A program made the translations under genes and the position numbers. Positions 24,035 through 32,510 of a stretch of DNA of 40,084 nt are shown piece after piece. The notes below the pieces were generated by a model, which was not told the DNA's origin, did not search any database, and worked only from the letters and a program-made list of their open reading frames with translations. Source of the DNA: SIG78 sp045585955. Lineage in GTDB: Bacteria > Verrucomicrobiota > Lentisphaeria > Victivallales > Victivallaceae. Positions within the stretch are counted from its first letter, which is position 1. Every line of letters starts with the position of its first letter. The stretch is taken from the NCBI GenBank assembly GCA_045585955.1, contig JAZMZK010000016.1:1-40084 (forward strand), given 5' to 3'.

Positions 24035-24805
24035 TTATTGATTGCGTGCCGCTTCGGCAGCGATCTTCAAGGCTTTGCCGTAAAGGAATTTTTCCACAAA
24101 CTCTTTAAGTTCAGCTTGTTCAAAAGTTTTAAGTGTATCAACAGTTACTGCATCTTCAATAGAAAATTTACCCGCTTGCGTCCGCCGTAAACCGCTTAAA
24201 ACCGCTCCGCAGCCCAACTTTTTACCGATGTCTGAAGCAATGGTGCGTACATAAGTGCCTTTGGAGCAATGTACGGTAAATTCGCACTCCGGCAAAGCTA
24301 TGCATGTGGGCTTTATATCAAATATTTCAATTGGCCGTGGTTCCCGCTCCACCTCTTTACCTGCCCGGGCAAGTTCGTAAAGTTTTTTGCCGTCTTTTTT
24401 CAATGCCGATACCATGGGCGGTATCTGCATGGATTTACCCATAAATGAAGCAATGCAGTTCCGCAGCATCTCTTCAGTAACATGGGAGCAATCGCTCTGA
24501 CGGATGATTTCTCCATCCATATCTTCGGAATCGGTTTCGATCCCCAAGGTAAGTTTGGCTTCGTAAACTTTATCCACCCCGCTCAAAGCTCCGCTCAAAC
24601 GGGTGAATTTGCCCAGCACCAGCACCAAGAGCCCGGTCGCCGCCGGGTCAAGGGTGCCGCAGTGGCCCACTTTGGGTATATTGAACCTTGACCGGACAAA
24701 ATTCACTACATCAAAACTTGTCCAGGTCGCCGGTTTATCCACCAGCAATATAGCATCGCTTTCAAAAGCGGGCAGCCGGTGTCGTTTGGGGTCAAATCTT
24801 CTCAT
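24035..24805 (-). CDS. truB: tRNA pseudouridine(55) synthase
   Basis: This 256-residue enzyme makes pseudouridine 55 in the T arm of most tRNAs. It shows the LLVDKPATWTSFDVV start, the catalytic motif GHCGTLDPAATGLL (Asp around residue 48), KVYEAKLTLG, and the late CSKGTYVRTIASDIG motif. The ATG at 24805 is chosen because the longer frame opens only with a TTG inside the preceding gene. The gap from the DHH gene is 13 bp. Its place after infB and rbfA is classic. Confidence 0.95.
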   Translation of the reverse strand: MRRFDPKRHRLPAFESDAILLVDKPATWTSFDVVNFVRSRFNIPKVGHCGTLDPAATGLLVLVLGKFTRLSGALSGVDKVYEAKLTLGIETDSEDMDGEIIRQSDCSHVTEEMLRNCIASFMGKSMQIPPMVSALKKDGKKLYELARAGKEVEREPRPIEIFDIKPTCIALPECEFTVHCSKGTYVRTIASDIGKKLGCGAVLSGLRRTQAGKFSIEDAVTVDTLKTFEQAELKEFVEKFLYGKALKIAAEAARNQ

Positions 24806-24818
24806 GGGGTAAAATCTC

Positions 24819-25808
24819 TCAATTTCCGTCGTTAAAAAGGCTCTGTATTTCCCGCTCAAAAAATGCCGAAGCTTCTTCAAAAGAGTTGAAATCCATACTC
24901 ATACCCGCCGCCATAGCGTGACCGCCGCCGTTGAATTTGCGTGCTATATCAATGACCGGCCGGGCAAGATTTTTTGAACGCATACTGATCCGGTAGCTGT
25001 TGCCGCCGCGGCGGCTGATGATCGCCACCACTTCGGTTCCGGCAATGGCACGCAGCTGATCGATCACCCCTTCGGCATTCCGCAGATCAAAGGAGTATTT
25101 ATCCAGCAATTCCTGGGGTACGATCGACCATGCCACACGCTTATTGCATGTCCAGAATATGTATTTCTCCAACAATTCAGCTTCAAACCGCTGCTGATTG
25201 TAGGGCTTATTAAAGTAGATTTGATTGACCACTTTGTTGAGTTTTGCTCCATACTCCAACAGCCTTGCCCCGGAACGCAGCGCCTCCGGATCGGTGTTGT
25301 CGAAGCGGAAACCGCCGGTATCGGTCAACAGCCCCATCAGCAGAAAGTTGACGCAACTTTCCGGCATGGGTTCGTTGAAGCTCTCGCACAAGGCAAAGAC
25401 CATTTCTGCCGTTGCCGCCCGGTGGTCAAGCAAGTTCCACTTGCCGTAAGCCGGATTGTCGGGGTGGTGGTCAATAAGCTGCAAGCGGTCAAGCACACAC
25501 TCCGGCACGCCGCCCGCTCCGGTAAATCCCGCCCGGGGCGGTACAGCGGTATCCAGCAAGATGATCAAATCAAACCGGGCATGATCTTCCGGCAATATTG
25601 TCAGAAAATCATACTTCTGCAAGCTGTAAAGCTCGGGTATACCATCCGGCAGCACCACCGAACAATTTTTGTTCAGACTTTTCAGAAATTCCGCCAAGCC
25701 CAGCGTGGAACCAATGGCATCGCCATCGGGTTTCAAATGGGTGGCAAGCAGAATATTTTCTGCCTGCAATATGCGGGAGCGAACTGCCGCAAAACGATCT
25801 TCACTCAT
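24819..25808 (-). CDS. nrnA: DHH/DHHA1 phosphoesterase, NrnA-like
   Basis: The 329-residue protein has the DHH fold of bifunctional oligoribonuclease and pAp phosphatase NrnA. The motifs are ATHLKPDGDAIGS (about 20-32), LLDTAVP, IDHHPDN, LLTDTGGFRFDNT, and the C-terminal DHHA1 substrate motif GGGHAMAAG. It probably degrades nanoRNA and recycles pAp from sulfate assimilation. It overlaps rbfA by 8 bp (ATGAGTGA), which fixes the start at 25808. The order rbfA, nrnA, truB is common in several phyla. Confidence 0.92.
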   Translation of the reverse strand: MSEDRFAAVRSRILQAENILLATHLKPDGDAIGSTLGLAEFLKSLNKNCSVVLPDGIPELYSLQKYDFLTILPEDHARFDLIILLDTAVPPRAGFTGAGGVPECVLDRLQLIDHHPDNPAYGKWNLLDHRAATAEMVFALCESFNEPMPESCVNFLLMGLLTDTGGFRFDNTDPEALRSGARLLEYGAKLNKVVNQIYFNKPYNQQRFEAELLEKYIFWTCNKRVAWSIVPQELLDKYSFDLRNAEGVIDQLRAIAGTEVVAIISRRGGNSYRISMRSKNLARPVIDIARKFNGGGHAMAAGMSMDFNSFEEASAFFEREIQSLFNDGN

Positions 25809-26184
25809 CTTTTTCTCCGTCGGCACTGCCGGAGCTTTCCAACTCTTCCAGCAAGGCAAAGACCCGGTCACCGGCAGCAACCCGTTTATCTATGCGGAAA
25901 GCCAGTACCGGCGTATGCTTGAAACCCAGTGTGCGCGCCATAGCGCTCTGGAAATCCCGCCGGGCAGCGTTGAGATTATCCAACACCATCCTTTGAGCGA
26001 TCTTGTCGCCGCCGAAAACGCTTACGCTTACTGTGGCGTTGCGCAGATCCACCGAAGTTCGCACTTCAGTCACTGACACCAGCATTGAGGGCGACGGAGC
26101 TATACTGTAACGGGTGATAAGTTCGCTCATCTCCCGTTTGATAAGTTCATTTACCCGGGTCAACCGGTCAGGTGCACCACTCAT
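25801..26184 (-). CDS. rbfA: 30S ribosome-binding factor RbfA
   Basis: The 127-residue protein has the KH-like fold of RbfA, which assists late 30S maturation and 16S 5'-end processing. Typical parts are the N-terminal RLTRVNELIKREMSELI, the VSVTEVRTSVDLRNATVSVSVFG strands, and the LGFKHTPVLAFRID segment. The ribosome site GGAGAATACTTT precedes the start, 14 bp after infB. Confidence 0.95.
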   Translation of the reverse strand: MSGAPDRLTRVNELIKREMSELITRYSIAPSPSMLVSVTEVRTSVDLRNATVSVSVFGGDKIAQRMVLDNLNAARRDFQSAMARTLGFKHTPVLAFRIDKRVAAGDRVFALLEELESSGSADGEKDE

Positions 26185-26198
26185 AAAGTATTCTCCTG

Positions 26199-28292
26199 TT
26201 ACAGCGAAGCCTTTTTCAGTTCGATTTCGTAAAGGTCGATCACGTCGCCTTCGATAAAGTCTACAAAGTTATCCAGCCGGATACCACATTCCAAACCGGC
26301 ACGAACCTCTTTTACATCGTCCTGGAAACGGCGCAAAGATGCCACTTCGCCATTGTAAATCAGCTGATTATTGCGGAACACACGGGCTTTGCTGCCCACT
26401 TTGACCACGCCATCTTCCACCAGACAGCCGCAGACTTTGGGACCTTTGTTGAGTTCAAAGATCTGCAATATCTTGGCTTTACCCAGCTCTTTTTCCCGCT
26501 TTTCGGGTTCCAGACGGCCGGTGAGAGCGTCGGTGATATCTTCCAGCAATTCGTAGATAATACTGTACAAACGGATCTCCACCTTGGATTTTTCAGCAAT
26601 ATCGTTCACGCCGGGGTTGACCCGCACGTGGAAACCTACTACAATAGCATCGCTTGCCGCCGCCAGCGTTACATCGTTTTCAGTAATGGCACCTACGCCG
26701 TTCATCACCACTTCCACACCGATCTTTTCGCTGGGCAGCTGTTTGAGGGATTCTTCAATAGCTTCGCCGGAACCGCGAACGTCGGATTTGATGATGAGCC
26801 GCAACGATTTGTGTTCCTGTTCATTGAGCTTGCTGAACAAGTCTTCGGCACTGCTGATGGTCTGGTTGGCAAGGTGTAAGGCACGGCTTGCAGCACGCCG
26901 CTGTTCAGCTTCCTGACGGGCAGCTTTTTCGTTGACGCAAGTTACCAGCTTATCTGCCGCTTCCGGTACGCCGGAAAGACCGACAACTTTTACCGGGGTA
27001 CTGGGCCCGGCACTCTTGATGCGCTGACCGCGGTCGTTGATCAGAGTCTTGACTCTGCCGAACTCTTCACCGGCAAGCACCACATCGCCCACTGAAAGTG
27101 TACCGTTCTGCACCAGAATACTGGCGGTGGGGCCAAGGCCGTTTTCCACCTGCGCTTCGATAACTGTCCCCACGGCGGGGCGTTTGGGATTTGCCTTCAA
27201 ATCCAGCATTTCGGCTTCCAGCAGAATTCGTTCCAAAAGGTCGTCGATACCTTCGCCGGTTTTGGCAGAAACTTTGACCACCCCCACGGTACCGCCCCAA
27301 TCTTCGCAAGTAAGATTGTTCTGCTGCATGTGCAGGTAAATGCGGTCGGGGTTGGCATCGGGCAAGTCGATCTTGTTGATCGCCACGATCAGCGGAACTT
27401 TGGCCGCCAATGCGTGATTCATCGCTTCCACCGTCTGGGGCATAAAGCCGTCGTCGGCAGCAACTACCAATACCACAATATCAGTAACATTGGCTCCACG
27501 GGCACGCATACTGGTAAAAGCGGCGTGTCCGGGGGTGTCGATAAAGGTAATGGGTTTGCCGTTGAAAACCACCGTCGAAGCCCCGATATGCTGGGTGATG
27601 CGGCCGGATTCGCCTTCCACAACATGGGTATTGCGAACTCGGTCCTGCAAGGAGGTCTTGCCGTGGTCAACATGGCCCATAAATGTCACTACCGGAGGCC
27701 GTTCCGGCAAATCAGCCGGATCAGCCGGAGCGGGCATTTCGTAATCGTTGTCGGCTTCCAGAGCGGCTTTCTTTTCCACCTGCACGATTTCCAGTTCCAG
27801 ACTGAAATTTTTCAGCAGTTTACGCAAAGTATTTTCGGAAATCGGCTGGTTGATGCTCAACAATTCGCCCAGCTTCATCAATTCGCCAATTACTTCGTTG
27901 GGCTTTTTGCCGATGGCTTCGGCTACATTCTTTACAATGAAAGGTGCCGAAAGTCTGGCAACGCCATCAACCACCGCACCACCGGCAGCCGGAGTGCTGT
28001 CATGTGCGGAGTTATCCTTATGCTTGTTGGGCTTATTATTTTTTCCGGAACGCTCAATATCTTCCTTACCCCGGCTTTTCTGCTTGTTGCGGGGGCGGTC
28101 GTCTTTGACAGCGGGAGCATCGTCACCTACATAAAGATCGTCAAAATATGCTTCAACCAACTCCACCATATCTTCCGGGATCTGGGAACTGGCGGCTTTT
28201 ACAGTTATCCCCTGCCGGGTAAGCTCGGCGATCACTTCTTCTACGGATACTTTATAAGTTTCCGCCAAATCCTTAACTTTGAGTTTTTTCAT
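26199..28292 (-). CDS. infB: Translation initiation factor IF-2
   Basis: The 697-residue GTPase delivers fMet-tRNA to the 30S subunit and promotes subunit joining. It has an IF2_N domain at the start (KVKDLAETYKVSVEEVIAEL), a short charged linker (about 65-110), and a second IF2_N domain (FIVKNVAEAIGKKPNEVIGEL). The G domain shows GHVDHGKTSL (about 208-217), DTPGHAAF and NKID. C-terminal domains end in VVKVGSKARVFRNN. The N-terminal linker is much shorter than in E. coli. AAAGGATGTG precedes the start. A GC-balanced ordinary housekeeping gene. Confidence 0.97.
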   Translation of the reverse strand: MKKLKVKDLAETYKVSVEEVIAELTRQGITVKAASSQIPEDMVELVEAYFDDLYVGDDAPAVKDDRPRNKQKSRGKEDIERSGKNNKPNKHKDNSAHDSTPAAGGAVVDGVARLSAPFIVKNVAEAIGKKPNEVIGELMKLGELLSINQPISENTLRKLLKNFSLELEIVQVEKKAALEADNDYEMPAPADPADLPERPPVVTFMGHVDHGKTSLQDRVRNTHVVEGESGRITQHIGASTVVFNGKPITFIDTPGHAAFTSMRARGANVTDIVVLVVAADDGFMPQTVEAMNHALAAKVPLIVAINKIDLPDANPDRIYLHMQQNNLTCEDWGGTVGVVKVSAKTGEGIDDLLERILLEAEMLDLKANPKRPAVGTVIEAQVENGLGPTASILVQNGTLSVGDVVLAGEEFGRVKTLINDRGQRIKSAGPSTPVKVVGLSGVPEAADKLVTCVNEKAARQEAEQRRAASRALHLANQTISSAEDLFSKLNEQEHKSLRLIIKSDVRGSGEAIEESLKQLPSEKIGVEVVMNGVGAITENDVTLAAASDAIVVGFHVRVNPGVNDIAEKSKVEIRLYSIIYELLEDITDALTGRLEPEKREKELGKAKILQIFELNKGPKVCGCLVEDGVVKVGSKARVFRNNQLIYNGEVASLRRFQDDVKEVRAGLECGIRLDNFVDFIEGDVIDLYEIELKKASL

Positions 28293-28310
28293 AAGTAATC
28301 ACATCCTTTC

Positions 28311-29549
28311 TCACCGGTCATTAAGTTTATCCAAAGCTGCTTGCAGCTCTTCAGCGTCAATGCCGGGCAGATTTACAAGCTCTTCGCTGTCGGCATCCAG
28401 CAGATCATCCACAGTCAGATATCCGTTGGAAACCAGCACTTCGGCAGTGATATTGTCAACCCCTGCTGCCGCAGCAAGAGCAACAACGGCCTGCGCTTTT
28501 CTGTCTTCAAACGAAACCGTCTTCAAGGGTTCTTCTATCTGAATATTGATCTTGTATCTCAACAGATTTGCACACAAGCGGACATTCTGTGCCTTTTTAC
28601 CAAAAGCCAGTTTGCTCTGTTCCGGGGTAACATGCACCACCATTTCGTGCTTGGCTTCGTTGACCGTTACCGACTGGATGGTTGCCGGTTGCAAAGCGTT
28701 GGCGGCGTACTGCTTTATATCGCTGCTCCACGGCACGATGTCGATGCGTTCATTCCCCAGCTCTTTGGTTATTTCCTTGACCCGGCTGCCACGCACCCCG
28801 ACACAGGCGCCCACGGGATCGATGCGGTCATCGTTGCTCTTGACCGCCACTTTGCTGCGGCTGCCGACTTCCCGGGCAATGCCCATGATCTCCACAGTAC
28901 CATCGTGGATCTCGCTGACTTCACGCTCAAACAGAGCGCGGACAAATTCCGGACAGCTGCGGGATACGATCAAACTCGGCCCGGCGGTTTCGGTATCGAC
29001 TCTGACCAGCACCACATGGATATTCTCCCCGGGCAGATACTGTTCGCCCGGAATCTTGTCTTTAGGGGAAAGTATCCCCTCGGCTTTACCGAAAGTAATG
29101 ATCAGAGAACCATTTTCAAACCGGCGCACGGTGCCGCTGATAATGTGACCGATGCGGTCGGCAAACTCCGAATAAACTATATCTTTTTCCGCCTTGCGCA
29201 ACTGCTGCATGATCGCCTGTTTGGCGCTCTGGGCGGCAATTCTGCCGAAGTTGCGGGGAGTTACTTCCCAATCCACGATATCGCCGATTTTCACATCCGG
29301 GAAGCGTTCCTGGGCGCGGGCAAACACCAGCTGGTCGGCATTGACCGGCTGTTCCACAACCTGAAGTTTTGCCCAGGCACGGATATCTCCGGTTTTCGGA
29401 TCGATCCGCACAGTAATATCATTGGCGGGGTGAATACTTTTTTTCGATGCGGAAAGTATTGCCGCTTCCACAGCTCCAATCAGCTGATTGCGGTTGATAC
29501 CGCGTTCCTGTTCAATACATTCAAGAATGTTCAGCAGTTCATTATTCAT
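28311..29549 (-). CDS. nusA: Transcription termination/antitermination factor NusA
   Basis: The 412-residue RNA polymerase-associated protein has the NusA N-terminal domain, an S1 domain (about 135-200, starting GHIISGTVRRFENG), and KH1 with DPVGACVGVRGSRVKEITKELG. KH2 and a C-terminal helix-hairpin-helix segment (LTVDDLLDADSEELVNLPG) follow. The usual rimP gene is not upstream. An AGGAGG ribosome site lies 7 bp before the ATG. A promoter and a leader with hairpin and small ORF precede it. It heads an apparent seven-gene operon ending with dinG. Confidence 0.96.
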   Translation of the reverse strand: MNNELLNILECIEQERGINRNQLIGAVEAAILSASKKSIHPANDITVRIDPKTGDIRAWAKLQVVEQPVNADQLVFARAQERFPDVKIGDIVDWEVTPRNFGRIAAQSAKQAIMQQLRKAEKDIVYSEFADRIGHIISGTVRRFENGSLIITFGKAEGILSPKDKIPGEQYLPGENIHVVLVRVDTETAGPSLIVSRSCPEFVRALFEREVSEIHDGTVEIMGIAREVGSRSKVAVKSNDDRIDPVGACVGVRGSRVKEITKELGNERIDIVPWSSDIKQYAANALQPATIQSVTVNEAKHEMVVHVTPEQSKLAFGKKAQNVRLCANLLRYKINIQIEEPLKTVSFEDRKAQAVVALAAAAGVDNITAEVLVSNGYLTVDDLLDADSEELVNLPGIDAEELQAALDKLNDR

Positions 29550-29604
29550 ATTTCATCCTCCTGTTTTAAATTCATTACATTGCACCGGCGATCTGCCGGA
29601 CTTT

Positions 29605-29703
29605 TCAGGGCGCTGATAACAAAAAAAGCGGATCGGTAATCCGAACCCACTTTACACTATCGCGTTTCACTCTGACGCCCATGTTGTGGAAAGCCATCGC
29701 CAT
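29605..29703 (-). CDS. Possible leader ORF upstream of nusA
   Basis: A 32-codon frame starts MAMAFHNMGVRVKRDSVKW, about 18 nt after the predicted nusA transcription start, and ends before the nusA ribosome site. There is no clear Shine-Dalgarno sequence. Its later codons run through the hairpin and T run at 29621-29643. It could be a leader peptide linked to attenuation, or a chance frame. Confidence 0.25.
   Translation of the reverse strand: MAMAFHNMGVRVKRDSVKWVRITDPLFLLSAP
29621..29643 (-). terminator. Hairpin and T run in the nusA leader
   Basis: On the minus strand CGGAT-TACCG-ATCCG is followed by CTTTTTTTG, about 95 bp before the nusA start. The 5-bp stem is short for a strong terminator, so attenuation is possible rather than shown. 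Confidence 0.35.
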
Positions 29704-29727
29704 AAATAACGACGATCTGCCTTCACT

Positions 29728-29757
29728 ATAATATACAATAATTTGCCAAACTATCAA
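29728..29757 (-). promoter_or_regulatory. nusA operon promoter
   Basis: On the minus strand TTGATA (29757-29752) and TATTAT (29733-29728) are 18 bp apart, placing the start of transcription near 29721. The leader is about 170 nt. Confidence 0.55.
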
Positions 29758-29796
29758 GGGCAAAAATCATTTTTTATTAAAGTTTTATGATTTTTT

Positions 29797-29825
29797 TTCA
29801 CAATTTTACCATTTAATGCTATATT
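29797..29825 (+). promoter_or_regulatory. ybaK promoter
   Basis: TTCACA (29797-29802) and TATATT (29820-29825) are separated by exactly 17 bp, with the start codon about 36 bp further on. Confidence 0.6.
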
Positions 29826-29861
29826 ACGCCGGAAAAAAGATAATTTTACCGGAGAAAAAAC

Positions 29862-30338
29862 ATGGCAAATTCCACAAAAACCAACGCAATACGCCTTTTG
29901 GAAACAAGCTCCATAGCTTTCACCCCCCATGAATACGATATATCTGATGGCGAGATCGATGCCCAGTCCATCGCCCGCAAACTTCAGGTGGAAGGCGACA
30001 GAGTTTTCAAAACCCTCGTGGCCGAAAGTCCTGATAAAGAGCATTTTGTATTTGTAGTACCAGCTGTGGGCAGTTTGAACTTGAAGAAAGCCGCCAAAGC
30101 CGCCAAAGTAAAAAGTATTGCCATGATCAAACAAAAAGAGCTTTTGCCGCTCACCGGCTACATCCACGGCGGCTGTTCGCCTGTCGGCATGAAAAAGCTT
30201 TTCCCCACCTTCATTGACGAAACGGCGATACTCTTTGAAAAAATATTCGTTTCCGGCGGAAAAGTGGGGCTGAATCTGGAAATCAGCCCCGAAGATCTGG
30301 CAGGATTTGTAAACGCCGACTTTGCCGACCTGTGTTGA
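29862..30338 (+). CDS. ybaK: Cys-tRNA(Pro)/Cys-tRNA deacylase (YbaK/EbsC family)
   Basis: The 158-residue protein has the YbaK/ProX editing domain, which hydrolyses Cys-tRNA(Pro) and related mischarged tRNAs. Signatures are TNAIRLLETSSIAFTPHEYD at the N-terminus, VFKTLV with the conserved Lys (about 49), KAAKAAKVKSIAMIKQKEL, and the TGYIHGGCSPVGMKK motif (about 97-111). GGAG precedes the ATG. It is a single-gene unit with its own promoter, divergent from nusA. Confidence 0.94.
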   Translation: MANSTKTNAIRLLETSSIAFTPHEYDISDGEIDAQSIARKLQVEGDRVFKTLVAESPDKEHFVFVVPAVGSLNLKKAAKAAKVKSIAMIKQKELLPLTGYIHGGCSPVGMKKLFPTFIDETAILFEKIFVSGGKVGLNLEISPEDLAGFVNADFADLC

Positions 30339-30361
30339 GCAAATCTGCGGGCAATCTCGTG

Positions 30362-30442
30362 CCTGTCCAACCTGTCCAACCTGTCCAACCTGTCCGACCT
30401 GTCCGACCTGTCCGACCTGTCCGCCCCGTCCGACTCGTCCGA
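30362..30442. repeat. 9-bp tandem repeat downstream of ybaK
   Basis: There are nine units of CCTGTCCRA: three CCTGTCCAA, three CCTGTCCGA, then three variants (CCTGTCCGC, CCCGTCCGA, CTCGTCCGA). Variation grows to the right, away from ybaK. The unit is a multiple of three, so copy-number change would not shift a frame. It sits between the convergent ybaK and nitroreductase genes, in a region without coding evidence. Confidence 0.9.
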
Positions 30443-30485
30443 CTTGCCACATCGTAGAGAAGCGGTACCGGTGCGGACTTGCCGC

Positions 30486-31043
30486 TTACTCCCAACTATT
30501 GAAAGAGCAGACTTCTTCCAGATTTTTCCGCACTTTGTTCACCGGGGCATCCGGGTCGGCAGCGTAACCGATCGCCAACACCAGCCGTACATCCCGCCCG
30601 GAGGGGATATTGAAATATTTTTCCAGTTTGGCTTGATCGTTCATACCGATAATGCAAGTTGCAAGTCCCAGCGAATCGGCTTCGTGGCACATATTCATAC
30701 ATGCCATGCCAATATCGCCGGGGGCAAAACGCTGGGTATCTTTATAATGATCTGCCACGCACTGCATAACTTTTGCCGGTTGTTCCACCAGCAATATAAA
30801 GGCACTTACCTGACTCCGCCACGGAGCGCCGGTGGCACCATTTTCCACTACCACAGCATCGCAAAGTTTGGCTTTGGCTTCTGGAGAGTCTATTACAATA
30901 AACTTCCACGGTTGGGAGTTGCACCCGCTGGGGGAGAGCCGCCCCGCCTCCACGATTTTCAGCAAATCTTCCCGCGAAACTGTTTTTGCCGGATCAAAGG
31001 CACGGCAGCTGCGGCGTTTACGCATCACATCCAGAAAATCCAT
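30486..31043 (-). CDS. Nitroreductase-family protein
   Basis: The 185-residue FMN-dependent oxidoreductase starts MDFLDVMRKRRSCRAF, with the phosphate-binding RRSCRAF motif. PSGCNSQPWKFIVI, DIGMACMNMCHEADSLGLATCIIG and a C-terminal IGYAADPD segment follow. It is the final gene of the ilvE operon, 14 bp after the RdgC-like gene. It differs clearly from the nitroreductase at 1508. The substrate is unknown. A short AAGCGG/CCGCTT inverted repeat (30460-30487) overlaps its stop codon. Confidence 0.9.
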   Translation of the reverse strand: MDFLDVMRKRRSCRAFDPAKTVSREDLLKIVEAGRLSPSGCNSQPWKFIVIDSPEAKAKLCDAVVVENGATGAPWRSQVSAFILLVEQPAKVMQCVADHYKDTQRFAPGDIGMACMNMCHEADSLGLATCIIGMNDQAKLEKYFNIPSGRDVRLVLAIGYAADPDAPVNKVRKNLEEVCSFNSWE

Positions 31044-31057
31044 AGCACACCTCTTAT

Positions 31058-32149
31058 TTACAGCGAATTACGGTTTTGCGCCCAATCTTTCAGCGCCTTG
31101 CTGGTTTCTTCAAATTTATCGAACATGCTTTGAGCGTAAAGTTTAAAACACAATGCCCATGCTTCGTTGAATACCAGTATATTCTGCATACGCTCGGCGA
31201 ACCGGCTGTCCGGCTCCAACTCTTCACCTTCCGGCAAATTGAGCGAACTAATCACAAATTTGTCGGCATCAAAAGTACCGCTCCAGATATCTTCGCCCCG
31301 GGTCAGGGTCACTTTGGCTTTTTTCAGCTTTTTGCCCACCGCCAACGCCGCTTTGGCTTCGGCGCTCTGCTGGGGATGATCGCCCTTTTTCACTGCGGTT
31401 TCGCCGGAACCTTTTGCCAGATCGCCGGAGGCAAAGACCAACGGCCCTTCCACCATTATATCAAATTCGCCATACTGGGGGTGTTCAATAGTCACCGCTC
31501 CGGTTTCGCTTAAATACCAGAGATAAGTGAGAAAATCCCGTCCGGGCGTCATTTCGTCACACTCTTCATCGGTCAGCGAAAGTATGGGCAGATCGGTTTC
31601 CAGCTTGCCAAATTCTTCGTTGAGCAATGTTCCCGGAGTTACCTGCAAAGGCTCCACAGTCAAAGTCTGGTAGAAAAATCCGATAAAATCTTCGATCTGT
31701 TTAGTCGATGCCGTCCCCAGATAGAGCAATTTTGCCGCCGGGTCATAGACCATGGGCGTTGCGGCGATGGCGGGGGGCATTTTCATCAAATACTGTTCAA
31801 CAGCTTGAGCCTTGATCTCTTTTTTGACCTTGGAGGGCACAAAGTCCAGCTCGTTGGCACGCATGTAGACCAACTCTTCCCGCTTGCAGATGGCGTTCAA
31901 CAGCGAAGAGGGTATCTTGCGTTCGGCTTTGCGCAAGTTCAAATACCAGCAGCTTCCGGCGATCACGCTGTTTTCGTCCAGATTGCTGTCCAGCAGACAG
32001 CGTCCGGTAGTCCAGCCCACTTGAACATCATCTTTTACGCTGTCCAGAGTTCCGGCACGGTTGGCGTTGAAAAGCTCCACGGCATCTTCCGGCCACGGGG
32101 CGTTTAATTTAAAAGTAGTAACAGTTACACTGCCGCGATCAAAAGGCAT
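31058..32149 (-). CDS. rdgC: RdgC-like recombination-associated protein
   Basis: The 363-residue protein has the layout of RdgC-type DNA-binding proteins found outside the gamma-proteobacteria. An N-terminal domain ends in WYLNLRKAERKIPSSLLN. The central basic helix FVPSKVKKEIKAQAVEQYLMKMPPAIAATPMVYD is followed by LYLGTASTKQIEDFIGFFYQTL. The GRDFLTYLWYLSE motif and a C-terminal strand region come next. RdgC rings bind double-stranded DNA and restrain RecA; this version may act likewise. It follows a small HNH gene by 28 bp within the ilvE operon. The assignment rests on pattern recognition of this conserved order. Confidence 0.65.
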   Translation of the reverse strand: MPFDRGSVTVTTFKLNAPWPEDAVELFNANRAGTLDSVKDDVQVGWTTGRCLLDSNLDENSVIAGSCWYLNLRKAERKIPSSLLNAICKREELVYMRANELDFVPSKVKKEIKAQAVEQYLMKMPPAIAATPMVYDPAAKLLYLGTASTKQIEDFIGFFYQTLTVEPLQVTPGTLLNEEFGKLETDLPILSLTDEECDEMTPGRDFLTYLWYLSETGAVTIEHPQYGEFDIMVEGPLVFASGDLAKGSGETAVKKGDHPQQSAEAKAALAVGKKLKKAKVTLTRGEDIWSGTFDADKFVISSLNLPEGEELEPDSRFAERMQNILVFNEAWALCFKLYAQSMFDKFEETSKALKDWAQNRNSL

Positions 32150-32177
32150 AGTTATTCTCCTGTATGTACATTATTTT

Positions 32178-32501
32178 TCATTCGTCTTCGTTTTTTTGAG
32201 CTGCTTTTTCCTTGGCTTCCAGCTCAAACATTATCATCTCTGCGGGAGTCAGATACTTTTTGCGGTTGTTGCACTCTTTGCAGCACGCTACAATATTGCC
32301 CCGGGTGGACTTGCCTCCCCGGGCGACCGGCACTATATGATCCATGGTCAACTCTTCAGGTTTAAAATGCCCCTGGCAATAGTGGCAAATGCCTTGAGCC
32401 AGCAGATTTTTCCACCAGTCGGAGTTCCGCAATTCCCGGGCTTTTTCCCGCTCCCGTTTGGTATGCACCGGGTCACTTTGTATATCCAGCCAATCGTTCA
32501 T
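32178..32501 (-). CDS. Small HNH endonuclease
   Basis: The 107-residue protein is a single-domain HNH nuclease with paired cysteines CHYC (39-42) and CKEC. The catalytic motif is MDHIVPVARGGKSTRGNIVACC, then NNRK. A charged N-terminus and an acidic C-terminal tail frame the domain. This class includes nucleases that act in restriction, recombination or DNA packaging. Lying between an acyltransferase gene and an RdgC-like gene, it may work with the latter on DNA ends; this is inference. Confidence 0.88.
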   Translation of the reverse strand: MNDWLDIQSDPVHTKREREKARELRNSDWWKNLLAQGICHYCQGHFKPEELTMDHIVPVARGGKSTRGNIVACCKECNNRKKYLTPAEMIMFELEAKEKAAQKNEDE

Positions 32502-32510
32502 GTTTTTGCC

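Noticed and set aside
24806..24880. Longer N-terminus for truB
   Set aside because: The extension starts with TTG inside the preceding gene and does not match the family. The ATG at 24805 fits length and context.
27330..29639. Long plus-strand frames opposite infB and nusA
   Set aside because: They are shadows of highly conserved genes. The frames cross gene borders without regard to promoters.
29620..29700. tRNA-like GGGTTCGGATTACC segment in the nusA leader
   Set aside because: Only a T-arm-like string is present; no acceptor, D or anticodon arm can be formed.
30362..30442. CRISPR-like array
   Set aside because: The units are 9 bp, contiguous and without spacers, so this is a simple tandem repeat.
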